The position numbers and the translations under genes are program-made. A model generated the notes under the pieces. That model was not told where the DNA came from. It saw only the letters and a list, made by a program, of their open reading frames with translations, and made no database searches. Below, piece after piece: positions 13,483 to 21,470 of a stretch of DNA of 22,878 nt. This DNA is from an uncultured Clostridia bacterium. Lineage in GTDB: Bacteria > Bacillota > Clostridia > Christensenellales > Aristaeellaceae. Within the stretch, counting starts at the first letter, position 1, and the number at the start of each line of letters is the position of its first letter. The stretch covers positions 1 through 22,878 of the forward strand of contig CALNAU010000079.1 of NCBI GenBank assembly GCA_937874275.1, given 5' to 3'.

Positions 13483-13851
13483 TTAGAACTTAAGCCCGGC
13501 TTCACGGGCGCCATCGGCCAGAGAAGCGACACGGCCGGTGTATACATAGCCGCTGCGGTCGAACACAACCTGCTGGATGCCCTGGGCCACGGCGCGCTCG
13601 CCGACGAGCTTGCCGATTTCCTTGGCTTCCGTGGTCTTGTTCATGTCGTCCAGCTTGCCCTTGAGCGAGGGATCCATGCTGGAAGCCTGCGCCAGGGTTA
13701 CGCCCTTGGTGTCATCGATGATCTGGGCGTAGATGTTCGCATTGCTGCGGAAAACGCACAGACGCGGCATATCGGGCGTGCCGCTGATCTTTTTGCGGAC
13801 GCGGGTATGCCTGATCAGGCGGACTTCGTTACGATCACGCTTTTTGAACAT
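13483..13851 (-). CDS. rplR: Ribosomal protein L18
   Basis: L18 binds 5S rRNA with L5 in the central protuberance. The 122-residue protein shows RRTRVRKKI-like basic N-terminal sequence (RLIRHTRVRKKISGT), PRLCVFRSNANIYAQIIDD and the conserved end GRVASLADGAREAGLKF. It lies between rplF and rpsE in standard order, 20 bases after the rplF stop codon. Confidence 0.97.
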   Translation of the reverse strand: MFKKRDRNEVRLIRHTRVRKKISGTPDMPRLCVFRSNANIYAQIIDDTKGVTLAQASSMDPSLKGKLDDMNKTTEAKEIGKLVGERAVAQGIQQVVFDRSGYVYTGRVASLADGAREAGLKF

Positions 13852-13871
13852 TTGCGTTCACTCCCTTTCGA

Positions 13872-14411
13872 TTACTTGCCCGATTTGCCTTCCTTGCGGC
13901 GGATGTGCTCACCCTTGTACTTGATGCCCTTGCCCAGGTAAGGCTCCGGCGGACGGGTAGCGCGGATATCCGCTGCCAGGTTGCCCACGACCTGCTTATT
14001 GATGCCCTTGACCACCACTTGCGTGGGGGCGGGGGTTTCAAACGTCACGTCCTGGGGCGCTTCGAATACGATGGGGTGGGAATAGCCCACGCTCAGGGTG
14101 AGCTTTTTGCCGTCAACCTGGGCGCGATAGCCCGTGCCGACCAGCTCCAGGTTTCTCTCGAAGCCTGTGGTGACACCCACCACCATGTTGTTGAGCAGCG
14201 AGCGATACAGCCCGTGCATGGACTTGTGGGGTTTGTTGTCGGTGGGGCGCTCCAGTAACAGCTCGCCCTGTTCCTGACTGATTTTGATATCCGGGTTGAC
14301 CTGCTGCGACAGCGTGCCTTTGGGGCCTTTGACCACAACCATGTTGTGCTCGTCGACCGTGACCGTCACGCCCGCAGGGACCGGGATCGGAAGCTTTCCG
14401 ATACGAGACAT
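13872..14411 (-). CDS. rplF: Ribosomal protein L6
   Basis: L6 lies near the GTPase centre of the 50S subunit. The 179-residue protein has the two repeated L6 domains. It starts MSRIGKLPIPVPAGV and ends with RPPEPYLGKGIKY and GEHIRRKEGKSGK, the family's rRNA-binding signature. It follows rpsH by 27 bases with a TGGAGG-type ribosome binding site. Confidence 0.97.
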   Translation of the reverse strand: MSRIGKLPIPVPAGVTVTVDEHNMVVVKGPKGTLSQQVNPDIKISQEQGELLLERPTDNKPHKSMHGLYRSLLNNMVVGVTTGFERNLELVGTGYRAQVDGKKLTLSVGYSHPIVFEAPQDVTFETPAPTQVVVKGINKQVVGNLAADIRATRPPEPYLGKGIKYKGEHIRRKEGKSGK

Positions 14412-14438
14412 GCTTTTACCTCCAATGCGTGAATCGGT

Positions 14439-14840
14439 TTACCAGATGTAGGCGAGCACTTCGCCGCCCAGGTTGTTGCTGCGGGCGTTCTTATCCGTCA
14501 TGACGCCCTTGGACGTGGACACGATGGCCACACCCAGACCGCCCAATACCTTGGGCAGCTCCTCGCACTTGGCGTACACGCGCAGTCCGGGTTTGGAAAT
14601 GCGCTTGAGCCCGGCGATGACGGGCTGCTGTTTGCCGCCCAGGTACTTCAGGGTCAGTTTGATCTGCCCCTGCAAGCCGTCGTCCACGTTTTCGTAGGAC
14701 TTGATATAGCCTTCGTCAAACAAAATTTTGGCGATCGCCTTCTTGGCATTGCTGGCCGGGATGACGACCGAATCATGCTTGGCAACCTGCGCATTTCTGA
14801 TGCGAGTCAGCATATCGGCAATGGGATCATTCACGATCAT
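14439..14840 (-). CDS. rpsH: Ribosomal protein S8
   Basis: S8 binds the central domain of 16S rRNA, and in E. coli it represses the spc operon by binding the rplE region of the mRNA. The 133-residue protein starts MIVNDPIADMLTRIRNAQ and ends GVMTDKNARS and GGEVLAYIW, both diagnostic. It follows rpsN by 26 bases with AGGAGG upstream. Confidence 0.97.
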   Translation of the reverse strand: MIVNDPIADMLTRIRNAQVAKHDSVVIPASNAKKAIAKILFDEGYIKSYENVDDGLQGQIKLTLKYLGGKQQPVIAGLKRISKPGLRVYAKCEELPKVLGGLGVAIVSTSKGVMTDKNARSNNLGGEVLAYIW

Positions 14841-14866
14841 GTTGGAACCTCCTTTTCGTCTTTCCC

Positions 14867-15052
14867 TTACCAGCTGGCCTTGCGGACGCCGGGGATTTCG
14901 CCTTTATAGGCTAATTCTCGAAAGCAGATGCGGCACACGCCGTAGCGGCGGAGCACCGAGTGCGGACGCCCGCACAGGCGGCAGCGCGTGTAGGCGCGGG
15001 TAGAGAACTTTGCCGGACGGCTCTGCCTGATTTTGATACTGGTCTTTGCCAT
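14867..15052 (-). CDS. rpsZ: Ribosomal protein S14, short zinc form
   Basis: S14 lies in the 30S head. The 61-residue protein is the short, zinc-binding type, with Cys24-Cys27 and Cys40-Cys43 (CRLC and CRIC). It ends in the typical ELAYKGEIPGVRKASW. The zinc type (rpsN1/rpsZ) is the main form in Bacillota; the longer zinc-free type is absent from the window. It follows rplE by 17 bases with GGAGGG upstream. Confidence 0.96.
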   Translation of the reverse strand: MAKTSIKIRQSRPAKFSTRAYTRCRLCGRPHSVLRRYGVCRICFRELAYKGEIPGVRKASW

Positions 15053-15069
15053 TGTTTGGTTTCCCTCCC

Positions 15070-15618
15070 TTACTGCTGCTGTGCAAACGGCATGCCCAGC
15101 AGGCTGAGGAGCTCTTTGGCTTCCTCGTCCGTATGGGCGGTTGTGACAAAAATCATTTCCATGCCGCGAATCTTCTGAACCTTATCATAGTTGATTTCGG
15201 GGAAGATGAGCTGCTCGCGCACGCCCAGGGCATAGTTGCCGCGGCCGTCAAAGGCCTTGGTGGATACGCCGCGGAAGTCACGCACGCGGGGCAGCGCGAT
15301 GGAGACCAGCTTGTCAACAAACTCTTCCATCCGGCGGCCGCGCAGGGTCACCTTGGCGCCGACGTTCATGCCCTCGCGCAGTTTGAAGTTGGCGATGGAC
15401 TTCCTGGCCTTGGTGACCATGGGCTTCTGGCCCGAAATCTGGGACAGCTCTTCCACCGCGTTTTCCAGCGCCTTGGCGTCGTCCTTGCAATCGCCCAGGC
15501 CCATGTTGATGATGACCTTCTCCAGGCGTGGAATCTGCATGGGGTTTTTGTAGCCGAACTTCTGCTGGAGCGCAGGAACAGCTTCATTGAGGTATCTTTC
15601 CTTTAAGCGGGTTGACAT
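15070..15618 (-). CDS. rplE: Ribosomal protein L5
   Basis: L5 binds 5S rRNA and contacts S13 across the subunit bridge. The 182-residue protein shows YLNEAVPALQQKFGYKN, NMGLGD, the rRNA-binding GQKPMVTKARKSIANFKLRE stretch and FPEINYDKVQKIRGMEM. It follows rplX by 16 bases. It has standard length and order; the E. coli S8 target on mRNA would lie near its start, but I did not find a comparable fold. Confidence 0.97.
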   Translation of the reverse strand: MSTRLKERYLNEAVPALQQKFGYKNPMQIPRLEKVIINMGLGDCKDDAKALENAVEELSQISGQKPMVTKARKSIANFKLREGMNVGAKVTLRGRRMEEFVDKLVSIALPRVRDFRGVSTKAFDGRGNYALGVREQLIFPEINYDKVQKIRGMEMIFVTTAHTDEEAKELLSLLGMPFAQQQ

Positions 15619-15634
15619 GTGCTATTCCTCCTCC

Positions 15635-15952
15635 TTAGTCAATCTGTTCGCCGCACTTTTTGCAGGTGCGGATTTTCTTGCCATCCGACAGCACCTTGGC
15701 GCCCGAGCGGGAAGGCTTGCCGCACTTCTGGCAGACGAGCATCACATTGCTGGCGTCGATGGGGGCTTCCTTGTGGATGATGCCGCCGGGCTGACCCTGG
15801 GCGCGGGACTTCTGATGCTTGGTGACCATCGCGATGCCTTCTACGGTGACGCGGCCGGTCTTGGGGTTGACGCCAAGTACCTTGCCCTTCTGACCCTTGT
15901 CTTTGCCGGAGATGACAATGACTTCATCCTTGGTTTTGACGTGTACTTTCAT
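15635..15952 (-). CDS. rplX: Ribosomal protein L24 with C-terminal zinc ribbon
   Basis: L24 starts 50S assembly. A KOW motif occupies the N-terminus (VIVISGKDKGQKGKVLGVN), and a four-cysteine ribbon (Cys74, Cys77, Cys97, Cys100) lies at the end, as in many Gram-positive L24 proteins. Three ATG codons stand in a row. I choose the third (15950-15952, 105 residues), because AAGGAG lies 7 nt before it but only 1 nt before the first ATG. It follows rplN by 11 bases. Confidence 0.96.
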   Translation of the reverse strand: MKVHVKTKDEVIVISGKDKGQKGKVLGVNPKTGRVTVEGIAMVTKHQKSRAQGQPGGIIHKEAPIDASNVMLVCQKCGKPSRSGAKVLSDGKKIRTCKKCGEQID

Positions 15953-15963
15953 CATCATGCTCC

Positions 15964-16332
15964 TTACAGTACTTCGGGGGCGAGGGAGACAATCTTCATG
16001 AAGTCCTTCTCGCGCAGTTCGCGGGCCACTGGCCCAAAGATGCGGGTGCCGCGGGGCTGCTTGTCATCGTTGATGATGACGGCGGCATTGTCGTCAAAGC
16101 GGATGTAACTGCCTTCGGCGCGGCGCTTGGCTTTGTGCATGCGCACGATGACCGCCTTGACAACATCACCCTTTTTGACGGCGCCGCCCGGGGCTGCGGA
16201 CTTCACGCTGGCGACGATGATGTCGCCGATGGACCCGCTGCGGCGGAACGAGCCGCCCAGCACGCGGATGCACATGATTTCCTTCGCGCCGGAGTTATCG
16301 GCGACCTTTAGCCGGGTTTGCGGCTGAATCAT
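15964..16332 (-). CDS. rplN: Ribosomal protein L14
   Basis: L14 forms part of the subunit interface and is the docking site for RsfS, which is also encoded in this window. The 122-residue protein starts MIQPQTRLKVADNSGAKE and shows GDIIVASVK, KKGDVVKAVIVR and RGTRIFGPVARELRE. All are standard family blocks. It lies 62 bases after rpsQ with a weakly structured gap. Confidence 0.97.
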   Translation of the reverse strand: MIQPQTRLKVADNSGAKEIMCIRVLGGSFRRSGSIGDIIVASVKSAAPGGAVKKGDVVKAVIVRMHKAKRRAEGSYIRFDDNAAVIINDDKQPRGTRIFGPVARELREKDFMKIVSLAPEVL

Positions 16333-16394
16333 AGTGGTTCCTCCTTATATCGGTTCCTCATCATGCGGCACGGAGCCCATGAGAGGTCGCAAGC

Positions 16395-16655
16395 TTACTT
16401 CGCTTTTTCGACGATTTCCAGCAGGCGCCAGCGCTTATCGTGGCTGAGCGGCCGGGTTTCAATGATGCGCACGGTATCGCCGATACCGCAGGCATTTTCC
16501 TCATCATGCGCCTTGAACTTGGTTACGCGCTTCATGATCTTGCCATAAAGGGGGTGGCGCACCCTGGTGGCCACGGACACGACGACGGTCTTGTCCATCT
16601 TGTCGCTGACGACAACGCCCTGTCTGGTTTTACGAAGTCCTCTTTGTTCGGACAT
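16395..16655 (-). CDS. rpsQ: Ribosomal protein S17
   Basis: S17 is an early 16S-binding protein with an OB fold. The core shows RKTRQGVVVSDKMDKTVVV, HPLYGKIMKR and DTVRIIETRPLSHDKRW, all diagnostic. I choose the ATG at 16653-16655 (86 residues), because AAAGGAGG lies 7 nt upstream. An ATG six codons earlier would place that binding site inside the coding sequence. The gene follows rpmC by about 20 bases. Confidence 0.96.
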   Translation of the reverse strand: MSEQRGLRKTRQGVVVSDKMDKTVVVSVATRVRHPLYGKIMKRVTKFKAHDEENACGIGDTVRIIETRPLSHDKRWRLLEIVEKAK

Positions 16656-16676
16656 GGAACTGCCTCCTTTCACGGC

Positions 16677-16880
16677 TTACTTCTGCGCGGCCTTTTTGCT
16701 GGCCTGTGTCTGCACCGTCAGGGCGCGCGCGATGTCGCGCTTGACGGATGAAATCTGCATCGTATTCTCCAACTGACCGGTGGCCAGCTTGAAGCGAAGG
16801 TTGAAAAGCTCGCTCTTGAGATCAGCGATGGCTGCGGTCAGTTCCTCGGGCTTCATGGCTGCATATTCGCTTACCTTCAT
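16677..16880 (-). CDS. rpmC: Ribosomal protein L29
   Basis: L29 lies at the peptide exit site and helps dock SRP and trigger factor. The 67-residue two-helix protein shows NLRFKLATGQLENT and RDIARALTVQ, the family signature. Its ATG overlaps the rplP stop codon by four bases, so translation is coupled. Confidence 0.97.
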   Translation of the reverse strand: MKVSEYAAMKPEELTAAIADLKSELFNLRFKLATGQLENTMQISSVKRDIARALTVQTQASKKAAQK

Positions 16881-17317
16881 TGATTCTCACCACCAATTTT
16901 GTCATTGAGTTGGTCGCGGGTGTACACCTTGGTGCGCAGGGGCAGTTTGCTGGCCGCCAGGCGCAGCGCCTCGCGGGCAACCGCCTCGTCCACGCCGCCG
17001 ACTTCAAACATCACGCGGCCGGGCTTGACCACCGCCACCCAGTACTCGGGCGAGCCCTTGCCCGAACCCATGCGGGTCTCGGCGGGCTTGGCAGTGACAG
17101 GCTTGTCGGGGAAAATCTTGATCCAGACCTGGCCGCCGCGCTTGGTGTAGCGGGTGAGCGCGATACGGGCGGCTTCGATCTGCTGGCTGGTAACCCAGCT
17201 GGGGGAGGTAGCCACCAGGCCGATATCGCCGTAGCTAATCGTGTTGCCGCGGTGGGCAGTTCCCTTCATGCGGCCGCGGAAAACTTTGCGGCGCTTAACT
17301 CTTTTGGGCATTAACAT
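16877..17317 (-). CDS. rplP: Ribosomal protein L16
   Basis: L16 lies near the A-site tRNA and peptidyl-transferase centre. The 146-residue protein starts MLMPKRVKRRKVFRGRMKG and shows GLVATSPSWVTSQQIEAARI, ARMGSGKGSPEYW-like RMGSGKGSPEYW and VAVVKPGRVMFEV. Starting at the first ATG fits the Bacillus form (MLLPKR). An AGGAGG lies 10 nt upstream within the end of rpsC. The overlap with rpmC is four bases. Confidence 0.97.
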   Translation of the reverse strand: MLMPKRVKRRKVFRGRMKGTAHRGNTISYGDIGLVATSPSWVTSQQIEAARIALTRYTKRGGQVWIKIFPDKPVTAKPAETRMGSGKGSPEYWVAVVKPGRVMFEVGGVDEAVAREALRLAASKLPLRTKVYTRDQLNDKIGGENQ

Positions 17318-17320
17318 GGA

Positions 17321-17992
17321 TTACTTGCCTCCTTCGGTAGCACGCACGGCGGGCTTTTTGGCCTTGGGCAAAATCTGGCCCTTGTAGATCCAAACTTTGA
17401 CGCCCAGGCGGCCATAGGTGGTCTTTGCCTCGGCAAAGCCGTAGTCGATGTTGGCACGCAGCGTCTGCAGCGGGATGGAACCCTCGTGGTAGTGCTCGCT
17501 GCGGGCGATGTCGGCGCCGCCCAGGCGGCCGGATACCTTGGCCTTCATGCCCTTGGCGCCGGCGCGCATGGCGCGCTGAATGCTCTGCTTCATGGCGCGG
17601 CGGAAGGAGATGCGCTTCTCCAGCTGCTGGGCGATGTTCTCAGCCACCAGCTGCGCATCGGTGTCCGGCGTCTTGACCTCAAGCACGTTGATGTTGACCG
17701 GGCGGCCCAGGGACTTTTCAACATACGCCTTGAGCTCTTCAATGCCCTTGCCGCCGCGGCCGATGATCATGCCGGGCCGGCCGGTGAAGATGTTGATGGT
17801 CATCCGGGCGGCGCTGCGCTCGATATCAATGCGGCTGATGCCGGTGGAAAAATACTTCTTCTTGAGGTCTTCGCGGATCTTCTTGTCCTCAACGAGGTAG
17901 TTGGCGAAGTCCTTCTTGTCCGCAAACCAGCGGGTGCTCCAGTCATAAATGACGCCTACGCGCGCGCCGTGCGGGTTAACTTTCTGGCCCAT
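17321..17992 (-). CDS. rpsC: Ribosomal protein S3
   Basis: S3 lies at the mRNA entry channel and takes part in the ribosome's helicase action. The 223-residue protein starts MGQKVNPHGARVG. It has a KH domain with GRPGMIIGRGGKGIEEL (the GxxG loop) and a C-terminal domain with GAKGMKAKVSGRLGGADIAR and YGRLGVKVWIYKG. The gene lies 15 bases after rplV, with GGAGG before the ATG. Confidence 0.97.
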   Translation of the reverse strand: MGQKVNPHGARVGVIYDWSTRWFADKKDFANYLVEDKKIREDLKKKYFSTGISRIDIERSAARMTINIFTGRPGMIIGRGGKGIEELKAYVEKSLGRPVNINVLEVKTPDTDAQLVAENIAQQLEKRISFRRAMKQSIQRAMRAGAKGMKAKVSGRLGGADIARSEHYHEGSIPLQTLRANIDYGFAEAKTTYGRLGVKVWIYKGQILPKAKKPAVRATEGGK

Positions 17993-18007
17993 TGCAAATC
18001 CTCCCTC

Positions 18008-18391
18008 TTACCGTTGATCCAGCACGACAGAGATGTGGCTGGTGCGCTTGAGCATCGGGGACGCGCTGCCGCGGCTGCGGGCGACGTAGCGCTTGAGCGT
18101 CGGGCCGGGGTTTGCGTAAATCTCGGCGACGTACAGCGTGCTGCGGTCCAGCTCCAGGTTGTTGACAGCGTTTGCGATGGCGCTGTTGAGGAGCTTGATG
18201 ACGATGGGCGAGGTTGCCTTGGGGGTGAACTGGAGAATCGCCAGCGCGGTGTCTACATCCTTGCCGCGGATGAGGTCGATGACCTGCTTGGCCTTGCGGG
18301 AGGAGACGCGGACATGCTTCACGTGCGCCTGCGGACGCTTGTCACGCTGCTGCGCGCGCTTTTCCCCTTTTTCACGGGTGTTGGTTGCCAT
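18008..18391 (-). CDS. rplV: Ribosomal protein L22 with short N-terminal extension
   Basis: L22 lines the peptide exit tunnel with its long beta hairpin. The core shows HVKHVRVSSRKAKQVIDLIRG, LLNSAIANAVNN and PTLKRYVARSRGSASPMLKRTSHI. At 127 residues it is somewhat longer than the usual 110-113. The difference is a charged N-terminal stretch of about 20 residues rich in Lys, Arg and Gln. A GGAG-type site precedes the chosen ATG, and no internal ATG gives the shorter form. Confidence 0.96.
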   Translation of the reverse strand: MATNTREKGEKRAQQRDKRPQAHVKHVRVSSRKAKQVIDLIRGKDVDTALAILQFTPKATSPIVIKLLNSAIANAVNNLELDRSTLYVAEIYANPGPTLKRYVARSRGSASPMLKRTSHISVVLDQR

Positions 18392-18411
18392 GTGTTAGTG
18401 CTCCTTTCCTC

Positions 18412-18690
18412 TTAGCGGCGTCCGGTGGCTTTTTCGCCGGCGTGGCCCCTGAAGGTCCGCGTGGGCGCAAATTCCCCCAGCTTGTGGCCGACCATATCCT
18501 CGGTGACGTACACCGGCACGTGCTTGCGGCCGTCGTGCACGGCAATGGTGTGGCCCACAAAATCCGGGAAGATGGTCGACGCGCGGGACCAGGTCTTCAG
18601 CACGGACTTTTTGCCCGACTGGTTCATATCCTCGATGCGCTTGAGCAGCGCTTCCTGTACATAGGGCCCTTTCTTAATTGAACGACTCAT
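18412..18690 (-). CDS. rpsS: Ribosomal protein S19
   Basis: S19 lies in the 30S head beside S13. The 92-residue protein starts MSRSIKKGPYV and shows SRASTIFPDFVGHTIAVHDG, HVPVYVTEDMVGHKLGEF and TRTFRGHAG, which are diagnostic. Length and order (rplB-rpsS-rplV) are standard. Confidence 0.97.
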   Translation of the reverse strand: MSRSIKKGPYVQEALLKRIEDMNQSGKKSVLKTWSRASTIFPDFVGHTIAVHDGRKHVPVYVTEDMVGHKLGEFAPTRTFRGHAGEKATGRR

Positions 18691-18718
18691 GGATGGTAAT
18701 GCCTCCCTTCATCCCTGC

Positions 18719-19552
18719 TTACTTGGAGTTGATGCGCTTGATGATCAAGCGGTTGGAATACTTCTTGTGCTTGCGCGTCTTGTAACCAAGGGCAGGTTTG
18801 CCCCAAGGGGTAACGGGGGCGGGCATACCGATGGGCGATTTGCCCTCGCCGCCGCCGTGCGGGTGATCGACGGGGTTCATCACGACGCCGCGGACGGTGG
18901 GGCGGATGCCCATGTGACGCTTGCGACCGGCCTTGCCGATGCGCACGTTCTCATGATCGGTGTTGCCAACGGTGCCGATGGTGGCACGGGCGTTGATGAG
19001 CACCTTGCGCATTTCACCCGAGGGCATACGCAGCGTGGCGTAGCCGCCTTCCTTGGCCATCAGCTGGGCATAGGTACCGGCCGAGCGGGCCAGCTGGCCG
19101 CCGGCGCCGGGACGAATCTCCACGTTGTGCACCAAGGTGCCGGTGGGGATGTTCTGCAGCATCAGGGAGTTGCCGGGCTTGATGTCGGCGCCCTCGCCCG
19201 AGACCACCATATCCCCCACGTTGAGGCCCAGGGGGGCCAGGATGTAGCGCTTCTCGCCATCCAGGTAGTGCAGCAGCGCGATGAAGGCCGAGCGGTTGGG
19301 GTCGTACTCAATGGCGGCGACCTTGGCCGGCACATCCAGCTTGTTGCGCTTAAAGTCGATCAGGCGGTACTTGGCCTTGTGGCCGCCGCCGCGGTGACGG
19401 ACGGTAATTTTGCCCTGCTTGTTGCGGCCGGCATGCTTCTTCTTGTTGGATACCAGCGCCTTTTCGGGCTTGGTCTTGGTGATTTCTTCAAACGTCAGCA
19501 CCGACATGAAGCGGCGCGCCGGAGAAGTGGGTTTGTATACACGAATCGGCAT
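18719..19552 (-). CDS. rplB: Ribosomal protein L2
   Basis: L2 is a core 50S protein needed for subunit association and peptidyl-transferase activity. The 277-residue length equals that of Bacillus. Signatures are ITVRHRGGGHKAKYRLIDF, GAGGQLARSAGTYAQL and NPVDHPHGGGEGKSPIG, which carries the conserved active-site-proximal histidine. It lies 14 bases after rplW with GGAGG upstream. Confidence 0.98.
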   Translation of the reverse strand: MPIRVYKPTSPARRFMSVLTFEEITKTKPEKALVSNKKKHAGRNKQGKITVRHRGGGHKAKYRLIDFKRNKLDVPAKVAAIEYDPNRSAFIALLHYLDGEKRYILAPLGLNVGDMVVSGEGADIKPGNSLMLQNIPTGTLVHNVEIRPGAGGQLARSAGTYAQLMAKEGGYATLRMPSGEMRKVLINARATIGTVGNTDHENVRIGKAGRKRHMGIRPTVRGVVMNPVDHPHGGGEGKSPIGMPAPVTPWGKPALGYKTRKHKKYSNRLIIKRINSK

Positions 19553-19566
19553 TTGCTCTTCCTCCC

Positions 19567-19863
19567 TTAGACCATGCCTTCGAAGAACTCGATGGGCTTG
19601 GAGTCTTCGGTCAGCTTCACATAGGCCTTCTTTATCTCGGGGGTGCGGCCGCTCGTTCTGCCCTGGCGCTTGATTTTGCCCATCTGGCGCAGGGTGTTGA
19701 CACGCTCCACCTTGATGTCCTTGAACACCTTCTCCAGGGCCTTTTTGATTTCGACCTTGTTGGCGTCCACGGCTACTTCAAAGACGTACTGCTTGTCGGC
19801 GATGCCGTCGTAGCCCTTTTCCGTCAGAACGGGGCGCAGGATGATATCATGAGGGCTTTTCAT
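19567..19863 (-). CDS. rplW: Ribosomal protein L23
   Basis: L23 lies at the exit-tunnel rim and is the docking site of trigger factor. The 98-residue protein shows DIILRPVLTEKG, the V-D-A-N-K-V-E-I-K strand-helix junction and GKIKRQGRTSGRTPEIKKAYV. Its ATG overlaps the rplD stop codon by four bases, so the two are translationally coupled. Confidence 0.97.
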   Translation of the reverse strand: MKSPHDIILRPVLTEKGYDGIADKQYVFEVAVDANKVEIKKALEKVFKDIKVERVNTLRQMGKIKRQGRTSGRTPEIKKAYVKLTEDSKPIEFFEGMV

Positions 19864-20486
19864 GACGCGTAGACCTCCTCAATGCCTTTGACGGCGTCCT
19901 GCACGATGATCAGCTTGCCCGCGCGCAGGATGTCGTATACGTTGAGCGTGTTGACGTTGGCGCCCGACAGGCTCTGGATGTTGCGGGATGCGCGGATGAT
20001 GCTCTCATCCGGGGTGGCGGTGACCAGCAGGGCTTTCTTTTCGATGCCCAGGTCGGTCAGCATCTTGGCCACCAGCTTGGTCTTGACTTCCTTCAGGGCA
20101 ATCTTGTCCACCACGATGATGTCACCGGCGGACAGCTTGCTGGACAGCGCGCTCTTCATGGCCAGGCGGCGCACCTTCTTGGGCACACCCACCACATAGT
20201 CGCGCGGCTGGGGGGCAAACACCACACCGCCGTGGCGGAACTGGGGCGCGCGGTTGGAGTGATGGCGCGCGTTGCCGGTGCCCTTCTGGCGGTAAATCTT
20301 GCGGCCGCCGCCGCGAACCTTGCCGCGGGTGAGGGCGCTTTGGGTGCCCTGGCGCTTGTTGGCCAGGATGGAGCGGACAACCAGATGCATGGCGGCCACG
20401 TTGGGCGTGACGGCAAAAATATCATCCGGGAGATTGATCTCGCCCGCTGCCTTGCCCTGCATATTAAGAACTTGAATGGTTGGCAT
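19860..20486 (-). CDS. rplD: Ribosomal protein L4
   Basis: L4 is an early 50S assembly protein whose extended loop narrows the exit tunnel. In gammaproteobacteria it also represses the S10 operon through its leader. The 208-residue protein shows the loop residues GGGRKIYRQKGTGNARHHSN and FAPQPRDYVVGVPKKVRRLA. Whether L4 controls this operon cannot be told from sequence, but the leader upstream of rpsJ is structured. An AGGAGG-type site lies in the 17-base gap after rplC. Confidence 0.97.
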   Translation of the reverse strand: MPTIQVLNMQGKAAGEINLPDDIFAVTPNVAAMHLVVRSILANKRQGTQSALTRGKVRGGGRKIYRQKGTGNARHHSNRAPQFRHGGVVFAPQPRDYVVGVPKKVRRLAMKSALSSKLSAGDIIVVDKIALKEVKTKLVAKMLTDLGIEKKALLVTATPDESIIRASRNIQSLSGANVNTLNVYDILRAGKLIIVQDAVKGIEEVYAS

Positions 20487-20503
20487 GAACGGTATCCTCC
20501 TTC

Positions 20504-21145
20504 TTAGGCTTTGCAGGTGTTGCGGACGAGCAGCAGCGTGCCTTTGGGGCCGGGCACCGCGCCCTTGACCAGCAGCAGGTTGCGCTCGGCATCCACTTCC
20601 ACTACCTCAAGGTTTTGCACGGTGACGCGCTCCACGCCGTACTGACCGGACATGTGCTTGTTCTTGAACACGCGGCTGGGGGTTGAGTTGGCGCCCATGG
20701 AGCCAACGCCGCGGTGATACTTGGAGCCGTGGGTCATCGGGCCGCGGGACTGGTTCCAGCGGTAGATAACACCGGTGAAGCCGTGGCCCTTGCTGGTGCC
20801 GGTGACGTCAATCTTCTCGCCGGCCTCAAACACAGAGGCGCCGATGGTCTGGCCCACTTCGTAGTTGGCGCTGTCCGCCAGGCGGAACTCGCGCAGGTGG
20901 CGGGCAGGGGCCACACCGGCCTTGTCAAAATGACCGGCCTCGGGCTTGCTCACCAGCTTCTTCACCCGGTTCTCGGGCAGCGTGTCAAAGCTGAACTGGA
21001 CAGCCTCATAGCCGTCCTTTTCCATGGTCTTCTTTTGCACTACTGTGCAGGGGCCGGCCAAAATGACCGTGACCGGCACAAGGCGGCCGTCGGGCAGGAA
21101 CTTCTGCGTCATGCCCAACTTTTTGCCTAAAATCGCTTTCTTCAT
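20504..21145 (-). CDS. rplC: Ribosomal protein L3
   Basis: L3 starts 50S assembly and reaches the peptidyl-transferase centre. The protein shows KKAILGKKLGMTQ, TSKGHGFTGVIYRWN and HGSKYHRGVGSMGANSTPSR. I choose the ATG at 21143-21145 (213 residues). The N-terminus is canonical there and GGAGGAG lies close upstream, while the longer open frame would overlap rpsJ and add 11 residues without family support. It lies 16 bases after rpsJ. Confidence 0.97.
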   Translation of the reverse strand: MKKAILGKKLGMTQKFLPDGRLVPVTVILAGPCTVVQKKTMEKDGYEAVQFSFDTLPENRVKKLVSKPEAGHFDKAGVAPARHLREFRLADSANYEVGQTIGASVFEAGEKIDVTGTSKGHGFTGVIYRWNQSRGPMTHGSKYHRGVGSMGANSTPSRVFKNKHMSGQYGVERVTVQNLEVVEVDAERNLLLVKGAVPGPKGTLLLVRNTCKA

Positions 21146-21161
21146 GATAGCTCCTCCTGCC

Positions 21162-21470
21162 TTACAGCTTGATTTCAATCTCGACGCCGGCGGGAAGATC
21201 CAGCTTCATCATGGCGTCCACGGTGCGGGCGTTGGGGTTGTGAATGTCGATCAGGCGCTTGTGGGTGCGGCGCTCAAACTGCTCGCGGCTATCCTTGTAC
21301 TTGTGGGGCGCGCGCAGGATGGTGATGATTTCCTTCTCCGTGGGCAGCGGGATGGGCCCCGAAACCCGGGCGCCGGTGCGCTTGGCGGTATCCACGATGC
21401 GCTCGGCAGACTGATCGATCAGGTTGTGCTCGTATGCCTTGAGCTTGATGCGGATCTTCTGATTGGCCAT
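21162..21470 (-). CDS. rpsJ: Ribosomal protein S10 (NusE)
   Basis: S10 belongs to the 30S head and, as NusE, pairs with NusB in transcription antitermination and links NusG to ribosomes. The 102-residue protein shows IRIKLKAYEHNLID, SGPIPLPTEK and FERRTHKRLIDIHNP. AGGAGG lies 7 nt before the ATG. It is the first gene of the supercluster, about 200 nt downstream of a strong promoter. Confidence 0.98.
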   Translation of the reverse strand: MANQKIRIKLKAYEHNLIDQSAERIVDTAKRTGARVSGPIPLPTEKEIITILRAPHKYKDSREQFERRTHKRLIDIHNPNARTVDAMMKLDLPAGVEIEIKL

